Shown: one piece after another, positions 6,289-11,122 of the stretch
How positions within the stretch are numbered: position 1 is the stretch's first letter
Layout of the letters: each line of letters starts with the position of its first letter
Program-made: the position numbers and the translations under genes
The notes under the pieces: model-generated
What the model saw: only the letters and a program-made list of their open reading frames with translations
The model's database searches: none
What the model was told of the DNA's origin: nothing
From: an uncultured Bacilli bacterium
GTDB lineage: Bacteria > Bacillota_I > Bacilli_A > RF39 > UBA660
Length of the DNA stretch: 11,122 bases
Assembly (NCBI GenBank): GCA_934096785.1
Contig: CAKONA010000016.1
Coordinates: 1 to 11,122, forward strand
Direction: 5' to 3'

Positions 6289-6311
6289 GTTAATGAAAGG
6301 ACGTGAAAGAA

Positions 6312-7220
6312 ATGAAAAGAAAACTAATAGTACTGTTAGTCATAATAACCGTAATTGTTCTATCAGTACTATTCCTAAAACCAAATGAGAAGGAAGAAAC
6401 CACTTATAAAGATGTAAGTGTAAGCACACAAACAATAACAAACACAATAACGAGTTCAGGAGAAGTAACAAGTGATACTACTACTAAATATTTAAATACA
6501 AATAGATATTTTAAAAAAATCTATTATGAAGTAGGTGACTATATTAAAAAAGGTAGTAAGATTATAAAGTATACTAACGGGTCTTATTTAAAAGCTCCAT
6601 GTGATTTAGTTTTAACTTCATACAATGTACCAGACTCAAAAGAAAAAGTAAGAAGTAATAACTATATAGAGTATAAACCAATGTCATCATTAAAAATGAC
6701 AATTAATATAGATGAAAGTGACATCAACAAAGTAAAAGAAGGATCAAGTGTAACAATAACTCTAAACTATGATGAAACTAAAACATATGAAGGAACTCTG
6801 TCTAATATAAATTATATAGGTTCTTATTCATCAAGTGGAACATCTTACACTGGAGAAGTTACATTTAAAAATGATGGCAATGTAAAACTAGGTATGAGTG
6901 GTACAGCAAGTATAGAAATAGAAAAAGCAGAAAACGTAATCGCTGTTCCAATCGAAGCAATACAGTCAAGAGGAAGTGAAAAATATGTTCTAGTAGTAGG
7001 CTCTAATAATGAAACAAGCGAAGCAATAGTTGAAACTGGAATATCTAATAGTGCATACGTAGAAATAAAAAGTGGTCTTAATGGAGATGAAACTATAAGA
7101 ATGGTAAGTACAGATAACAGTGATAACTCATTTAATATGATGGATAGAAACTTTGACTTCAAAGACATGGAAAGACCAAATGGTGACTTCAAACCATCAG
7201 GTGGAAAGGGAAACCAATGA
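6312..7220 (+). CDS. ABC exporter membrane-fusion adaptor (HlyD/MacA-YknX-like), no alpha-hairpin
   Basis: Couples a MacB-type ABC transporter to extracytoplasmic substrate. It has one N-terminal transmembrane helix (5-22), then a lipoyl/barrel-sandwich domain whose first half (about 66-86, IYYEVGDYIKKGSKIIKY) runs almost directly into the second (APCDLVLTSYNVPDSKEKV, 95-113), a beta-barrel (126-205, MTINIDESDINKVKEGSSVTI), a membrane-proximal domain (207-265, VIAVPIEAIQSRGSEKYVLVV), and a Met/Gly/Pro-containing tail. The coiled-coil hairpin normally inserted between the lipoyl halves is missing, so at 302 residues it is shorter than typical MacA or YknX (about 370-380). ATG 6312 is preferred; the in-frame GTG 6303 lies only one base after the Shine-Dalgarno. 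The gene ends in TGA overlapping the ATPase start (ATGA). Confidence 0.87.
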   Translation: MKRKLIVLLVIITVIVLSVLFLKPNEKEETTYKDVSVSTQTITNTITSSGEVTSDTTTKYLNTNRYFKKIYYEVGDYIKKGSKIIKYTNGSYLKAPCDLVLTSYNVPDSKEKVRSNNYIEYKPMSSLKMTINIDESDINKVKEGSSVTITLNYDETKTYEGTLSNINYIGSYSSSGTSYTGEVTFKNDGNVKLGMSGTASIEIEKAENVIAVPIEAIQSRGSEKYVLVVGSNNETSEAIVETGISNSAYVEIKSGLNGDETIRMVSTDNSDNSFNMMDRNFDFKDMERPNGDFKPSGGKGNQ

Positions 7221-7885
7221 TAAAACTAGAGAGTATTTCTAAAACCTATAACCTTGGTAATGAAAAAGTACATGCCCTTAATAATATAAATCTTAATATA
7301 GAAGAAGGAGACTTTATATCAATAATAGGCCCTTCTGGTAGTGGAAAAAGTACTCTAATGAACATAATAGGTCTATTAGATAACAACTACAAAGGTAAAT
7401 ACATATTAGATAATAAAGACATAAGTAAACAGAGTGATGATGAACTCTCTATTATAAGAAGTAAAAACATAGGATTTGTATTCCAACACTTCAATCTTCT
7501 ACCAAAACTAACAGCCATTGAAAACGTAATGGTACCACTTTTATATCAAGGATACACAGAAACAGAAGCATACAATAAGTCAAAAGAAGCACTAAAGAAA
7601 GTAAACCTATCACATAGACTAAACCATTTACCTAATGAACTTTCTGGTGGTCAAATGCAAAGAGTAGCTATCGCAAGAGCAATAGTTTCAAAACCAAAGT
7701 TAATACTCGCAGACGAACCAACCGGAGCTGTAGATACTAAAACAGGAGAAGAAATAATTAAGATCTTTAAAGAGCTTAATCATGGTGGTCAAACCATCTT
7801 ACTTATCACACATGACTTATCTATCGCATCAAATGCCAAAAAAACTATAAAGATACAAGATGGAGAACTATATGAAAATAAATAA
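7217..7885 (+). CDS. ABC transporter ATPase, MacB/LolD type
   Basis: This cytoplasmic nucleotide-binding subunit powers the exporter. All motifs are intact: Walker A GPSGSGKST (38-46), Q-loop Q90 in FVFQHFNLLP, signature LSGGQMQR (142-149), Walker B LILADE with catalytic E167, D-loop (AVDTKTGEE) and switch H199 in ITHD. At 222 residues it has the length of stand-alone LolD/MacB-class ATPases. The start overlaps the adaptor stop by four bases (ATGA), with a GGAAAGGG ribosome site a few bases upstream, indicating translational coupling. In E. coli MacB the ATPase is fused to the permease; here, as in Gram-positive YknXYZ systems, they are separate genes. Confidence 0.96.
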   Translation: MIKLESISKTYNLGNEKVHALNNINLNIEEGDFISIIGPSGSGKSTLMNIIGLLDNNYKGKYILDNKDISKQSDDELSIIRSKNIGFVFQHFNLLPKLTAIENVMVPLLYQGYTETEAYNKSKEALKKVNLSHRLNHLPNELSGGQMQRVAIARAIVSKPKLILADEPTGAVDTKTGEEIIKIFKELNHGGQTILLITHDLSIASNAKKTIKIQDGELYENK

Positions 7886-9020
7886 TCTAATAAATGTAGC
7901 ATATAAAAATATAAAATCAAACAAACTAAGATCGATTCTTACCATGCTAGGCATAATAGTAGGTATCTCATCAGTAATAGTTCTAGTAGGAATAGGTAAA
8001 GGTACATCAACAAGCGTATTAAATGAAGTATCATCTCTTGGAAGTGATATCCTATCAGTCTCAATAACAAGTAGCGACTACAGTATTAAATACAAAGACT
8101 TAAATAAATTAAATAGTTCAAATATAGATACAATTTCATCATATAAAAATGTACAAGCATCTATTTCAAATGTTACTACAACAAGTTCAAAAACATCCCT
8201 TATCGCAATAGATAATAACTACCTAGATTTATCATCAATAGAATTACAAAGAGGAAGAAACATCTCAATAATAGATATAGAAAACAAAAGCAAAGTATGT
8301 ATTCTAGGAAGTGAATCAGCCACTACATACTTTAACTTATCTAATCCAATCGGAGAAACTATAAAAATAAACAATGATAACTACACAGTAGTGGGCGTAC
8401 TAAAAGAAACAGACAATTTAGATAATGCAGTACTTATCCCCTTATCAACAACTGCATATCTAAATGAAGATGCATCTATTAAAAACATACTTATTAAAAT
8501 AAATGATACAACTAATATAGATAAAAGTACTAATGAAATAGAAAACCTAATTAGAAAGACATACCAAATATCAACAGATTACTTCACTGTAACATCAAGT
8601 ACAAGTATCCTAGAATCTATGGATAACATCAATAACACACTTTCACTTTTACTAGGTGGCATCGCATCAATATCACTTATCGTAGGTGGAATAGGTGTAA
8701 TGAATGTAATGCTAGTAAGCGTATCTGAAAGAACAAAAGAAATAGGTATAAGAAAAAGCTTGGGTGCTAAAAAGAAAGACATAATGAAACAATTCCTAAT
8801 AGAATCTCTTATCCTTTGCTTAACAGGTGGATTACTTGGAATTATAATAGGTATAACTATAGGTTATATACTAACACTATTTAATGTTAACTACACATTT
8901 TCACTTAATATAATTATTTTATCAGTATCTATATCTATTATGATAGGTCTATTATTTGGAATATTCCCATCATATAAAGCAGCCTCACTAAACCCTATAG
9001 ATGCTCTTAGAAGTGAATAA
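7872..9020 (+). CDS. ABC transporter permease, MacB/FtsX type
   Basis: This is the membrane subunit of the same exporter. It has the MacB layout: a short basic start (NLINVAYKNIKSNKLRS), TM1 at about 20-43 (SILTMLGIIVGISSVIVLVGIG), a large extracytoplasmic MacB_PCD domain (about 45-250) and a C-terminal FtsX domain with three helices (about 257-282, 308-336, 347-366). The conserved VSERTKEIGIRKSLGA loop (284-299), which contacts the ATPase, is present, and it ends with the usual NPIDALRSE. The start is ATG 7872 with GGAG at 7862-7865; the upstream in-frame ATG 7860 overlaps that ribosome site. The first codons overlap the ATPase end by 14 bases. The transported substrate is unknown: relatives export antimicrobial peptides, toxins or other hydrophobic molecules, and no peptide precursor gene is visible here. 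Confidence 0.93.
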   Translation: MKINNLINVAYKNIKSNKLRSILTMLGIIVGISSVIVLVGIGKGTSTSVLNEVSSLGSDILSVSITSSDYSIKYKDLNKLNSSNIDTISSYKNVQASISNVTTTSSKTSLIAIDNNYLDLSSIELQRGRNISIIDIENKSKVCILGSESATTYFNLSNPIGETIKINNDNYTVVGVLKETDNLDNAVLIPLSTTAYLNEDASIKNILIKINDTTNIDKSTNEIENLIRKTYQISTDYFTVTSSTSILESMDNINNTLSLLLGGIASISLIVGGIGVMNVMLVSVSERTKEIGIRKSLGAKKKDIMKQFLIESLILCLTGGLLGIIIGITIGYILTLFNVNYTFSLNIIILSVSISIMIGLLFGIFPSYKAASLNPIDALRSE

Positions 9021-9048
9021 AAGAACTACACACAAAGTAGTTCTTTTA
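9018..9048. terminator. bidirectional terminator between the exporter operon and the PAP2 gene
   Basis: A perfect 12-bp stem, TAAAAGAACTAC (9018-9029) with GTAGTTCTTTTA (9037-9048), has a 7-nt loop. A-rich and T-rich ends make it work on both strands. The permease stop (TAA, 9018-9020) and the convergent gene's stop (TAG, minus, plus 9026-9028) both lie in its left arm. Confidence 0.85.
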
Positions 9049-9655
9049 TCTTACTTACATCTATTTTAGATACAACTAAATATATAAATAATGCAATCAC
9101 ATCTCCACTTATCAAATCAATAAGGACATGCTGCTTTACAAATAAAGTTCCAACCATAATCATAATCGCAATTATGAAAGTGATAACTTTAGAGGGTAAA
9201 GAACACTCTTTACATCTAAACATATATAGAACAAAAAGCATACTTACCGCACAATGCAAACTAGGGAAGCAATTCTGAGGTGGAGTATCCACCGCAAACA
9301 CAACTTTAGTTATAAATTCAAGAACACCATTCCCACTAACAATAGGTCTATCTACATAAGTAGGATACACTATAAATATTATATTAGCTACTACTGTACA
9401 TAAAGTATAAGAAACAATGTATCTTACAAATAAATCCTTATCTTTCTTATATATATAATAAGGTATCAAAAATATAAGAACATACCATATACAATATGGA
9501 ATAATAAACCACATATTAAAAGGAATCTTATCATCAATAAAACTACCAATTAAATGAGGGTTACCACCAAATAATTTAGATACGAAGTAGCATAAAGACT
9601 GAAATGCAATCAAAACAATAGTCAATATTAAAGGTTTAAATTCAATTTTCTTCAT
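9026..9655 (-). CDS. PAP2-superfamily membrane phosphatase/phosphotransferase
   Basis: This multi-span membrane protein of 209 residues has hydrophobic segments at about 8-28, 46-68, 78-98, 132-147, 157-173 and 182-197. The PAP2 catalytic motifs are visible: R103-P104 in YVDRP, P131-S-L-H134 in NCFPSLHCAVSM, and K174-Q-H176-x-x-x-D180 in VKQHVLIDLISG. The PSLH and KQHVLID forms are closest to the inositolphosphotransferase-like PAP2 branch (PAP2_3) rather than classic PgpB/BcrC (PSGH). It probably removes or transfers a phosphate or head group on a lipid such as undecaprenyl or phosphatidyl substrates, but the substrate cannot be assigned. GGTGTGATG lies upstream as a ribosome site. It diverges from the surface protein gene and converges on the exporter operon, sharing its terminator. 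Confidence 0.85.
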   Translation of the reverse strand: MKKIEFKPLILTIVLIAFQSLCYFVSKLFGGNPHLIGSFIDDKIPFNMWFIIPYCIWYVLIFLIPYYIYKKDKDLFVRYIVSYTLCTVVANIIFIVYPTYVDRPIVSGNGVLEFITKVVFAVDTPPQNCFPSLHCAVSMLFVLYMFRCKECSLPSKVITFIIAIMIMVGTLFVKQHVLIDLISGDVIALFIYLVVSKIDVSKIKELLCV

Positions 9656-9671
9656 AATACATCACACCAAG

Positions 9672-9701
9672 ATTATACAACAAAAACATTGATTTTAACA
9701 A
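9672..9701 (-). promoter_or_regulatory. probable promoter of the PAP2 gene
   Basis: On the minus strand, TATAAT (plus 9672-9677) and a -35-like TTGTTA (plus 9696-9701) are separated by 18 bases. The -35 overlaps the spacer of the divergent promoter, so the two may compete for polymerase. Confidence 0.42.
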
Positions 9702-9717
9702 CCATTTATGTTATTTT
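9689..9717 (+). promoter_or_regulatory. probable extended -10 promoter of the BspA-like gene
   Basis: TTGATT (9689-9694), a 17-base spacer, and TATTTT (9712-9717) with an extended -10 TG at 9709-9710. The predicted start near 9724 immediately precedes the AAGGTAGGT ribosome site (9726-9734). Confidence 0.48.
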
Positions 9718-9741
9718 ATTAATATAAGGTAGGTAGTAGAA

Positions 9742-11122
9742 ATGCAAAAAATAGTAAACTTCACAAAACAATATATAGGAGTTATATCAATAGTCTTAGC
9801 AGTATGTATTCTTCTTACATATACTTTTTCAAGTTTTATAGTTTCAACTGGTAAAAAGAAAGTAGCAGAAATGTACATTGGGCAATTAAAATACTCAATG
9901 ACTATTGAAGGTAACAACACAAACACTTTAACTGTACCAGCAGGAGAAACAATTGTTGACATAGGCATCGCTAATTTAAATGCAACCAATACCTATTACA
10001 AATTATTATATGAAAAAAATTCTAACATAGAAATATCTTACTATGAAAGTACTAAAGATACAGATGAAGTAGTAACTAACTATGGAGCAGGTGGAGACTT
10101 AATAAATGCAAGTGCTTCAACCACATTAAAAATAAAAATTAAAAATAGTTCTACTGATGACCAAACATTAACTTTCAAAGTAAGCGGTGGTTATGGAACA
10201 AATGCATTGACTGATGTTGAAGTACCAAGCGAATATTCAGAAATAGCAACTATAGAGTCAACCAAACCAAATACATATTTTTGCAAAACAACAGATACTC
10301 TTACACAGGGGCGTAGCTATGTTAATGGACAATACACTTATAGTTATAAGCAGCAGGGAGCAATTACTGAAGATGGTGAACCAAACTTACAAAATATATC
10401 TAAAGATGGTTGGGGAGTAATACTAACTGATAAAACTAGTACAGACGAGGTAACCAGCAATTTATGTACCTATGTAAATAATAAGCCAACAATCTCACTA
10501 AGCTATATGTTTTATAATTCTAATACGACATCAATTACTGGAATAAATAAATTTAATACAAGTAATATTGTCAATATGGCTGGAATGTTTGAAACAACTA
10601 AAGCAACAAAAATTGATGTTAGCAGTTTTGATACAAGCAATGTGATCAATATGTATTGTATGTTTAATAAAAGCCAAGCACAGTCGTTGGATGTCTCAAA
10701 TTTTAATACAAGTAGAGTAACTAATATGGCTGGAATGTTTTTGGACTCAAAAGCCACTGAAATAAAAGGCCTTGGAAATTTTGATACAAGTAATGTAAAA
10801 GATATGAGCTATATGTTTTATAGTAGTGCCGCAGCCACATTAACACTAACAAGTTTTGATACAAGTAAAGTAACGAGTATGAGGGCAATGTTTTACAATG
10901 CTGCTGCAACTGAAATAAAAGGTCTTGGAAATTTTGATACAAGTAAAGTAACGAGTATGAGGTCAATGTTTTATAGTAGTGCCGCAGCCACATTAACACT
11001 AACAAGTTTTAATACAAGTAATGTAACTGATATGGGTACAATGTTTTGCATGGCTGCTGCAACTGAAATAAAAGGATTAGAGAACTTTAACACTAGTAAT
11101 GTTACGAATATGCGTTATATGT
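9742..11122 (+). CDS. BspA-like (DUF285) repeat surface protein, 3' end beyond window
   Basis: The frame is open from ATG 9742 to the window edge (460 codons, no stop). A good ribosome site (AAGGTAGGT, 9726-9734) lies 7 bases upstream. Residues about 12-34 form a signal anchor (GVISIVLAVCILLTYTFSSF). Residues about 40-150 look like a beta-sandwich of camelysin/TasA-like style (TLTVPAGETIVDIGIANLN, then TLKIKIKNSSTDDQTLTFKVSGG). A linker domain (about 175-265) holds DGWGVILTDKTSTD and two cysteines, C181 and C242, which could form a disulfide. From residue 271 come DUF285/BspA-type leucine-rich-like repeats, F-[DN]-T-S-x-V-x-x-M-x-x-M-F, 25 or 26 residues each: seven full copies and the start of an eighth. 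Such proteins are displayed on the surface of gut and oral bacteria and mediate adhesion or host contact. The wall-anchoring or C-terminal part is not visible. The codon mix is less CTA/AAC-biased than in the housekeeping genes. Confidence 0.9.
   Translation, partial: MQKIVNFTKQYIGVISIVLAVCILLTYTFSSFIVSTGKKKVAEMYIGQLKYSMTIEGNNTNTLTVPAGETIVDIGIANLNATNTYYKLLYEKNSNIEISYYESTKDTDEVVTNYGAGGDLINASASTTLKIKIKNSSTDDQTLTFKVSGGYGTNALTDVEVPSEYSEIATIESTKPNTYFCKTTDTLTQGRSYVNGQYTYSYKQQGAITEDGEPNLQNISKDGWGVILTDKTSTDEVTSNLCTYVNNKPTISLSYMFYNSNTTSITGINKFNTSNIVNMAGMFETTKATKIDVSSFDTSNVINMYCMFNKSQAQSLDVSNFNTSRVTNMAGMFLDSKATEIKGLGNFDTSNVKDMSYMFYSSAAATLTLTSFDTSKVTSMRAMFYNAAATEIKGLGNFDTSKVTSMRSMFYSSAAATLTLTSFNTSNVTDMGTMFCMAAATEIKGLENFNTSNVTNMRYM
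10552..11122 (+). repeat. DUF285 repeat array with a 51-residue (153-bp) higher-order period
   Basis: Protein units start at residues 271, 296, 321, 347, 372, 398, 423 and 449, alternating 25-residue units (ending LTLTS or DVSS/DVSN) and 26-residue units (ending KGLGN or KGLEN) from unit 3 on. At DNA level 10813-10857 and 10966-11010 are identical over 45 bases, 153 bases apart. The block 10854-10884 recurs identically at 10932-10962, 78 bases apart. The array continues past the window end. Confidence 0.85.

Noticed and set aside
10512..11005. Open frames on the minus strand opposite the repeat array, rich in Leu and Tyr
   Set aside because: They are antisense shadows of the DUF285 repeats: the periodic peptides mirror the repeat unit, there is no ribosome site, and the plus frame has a promoter, a ribosome site and family motifs.
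10780..11122. Regular spacing of repeats suggesting a CRISPR array
   Set aside because: The repeats are continuous, in frame and protein-coding (DUF285 units), with no unique spacers between short palindromic repeats.

Overview
This window looks like a chromosomal segment of a very AT-rich, low-GC Gram-positive bacterium, most likely an uncultured gut Bacillota near the Erysipelotrichia/RF39-type Bacilli (inferred from style and gene content, not from a search). The code is standard: the adaptor gene ends in TGA at 7218-7220 and Trp is TGG, which argues against a Mycoplasma-type code. A D,D-carboxypeptidase shows that the cell makes peptidoglycan. Promoters are sigma-A-like with very short leaders. 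Several genes end inside hairpins that also contain the stop codon.

Layout. (1) 1-1327: the first codons of a HIT-family gene on the minus strand, cut by the window edge, diverge from a PLP cysteine desulfurase. (2) 1328-1810: a short single-stranded-DNA-binding protein with its own strong promoter, two AT palindromes just upstream, and a terminator built around the stop codon. (3) 1811-3184: an isolated DUF1016/YhcG-type PDDEXK nuclease in unusually roomy non-coding DNA, flanked on both sides by GC-rich hairpins that share the word GTGCGACA and point the same way. This is the most island-like part of the window. (4) 3194-5223: a pyrimidine-nucleoside (thymidine) phosphorylase, then a secreted, membrane-anchored protein with two cadherin-like beta-sandwich domains. 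(5) 5186-6178, minus: a VanY-type D-Ala-D-Ala carboxypeptidase whose end overlaps the previous gene. (6) 6312-9020: a three-gene MacAB-type ABC exporter operon (adaptor, ATPase, FtsX-type permease) with overlapping genes, closed by a strong bidirectional terminator. (7) 9026-9655, minus: a PAP2-type membrane phosphatase. (8) 9742-end, plus: a large BspA-like (DUF285) surface protein with 25/26-residue repeats, running off the right edge. It stays open to the window end and has a clear promoter and Shine-Dalgarno.

Functionally the right half is an envelope region: wall trimming (VanY), export across the membrane (MacAB-like), a lipid-phosphate enzyme (PAP2) and surface display (cadherin-like, BspA-like). 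The left half is housekeeping (sulfur mobilisation, ssDNA binding, pyrimidine salvage), interrupted by the nuclease island. The best candidate for something undescribed is the nuclease with its paired hairpins. The mosaic repeats of the surface protein, the coupling of stop codons to terminators, and the adaptor that lacks its hairpin are also worth checking.
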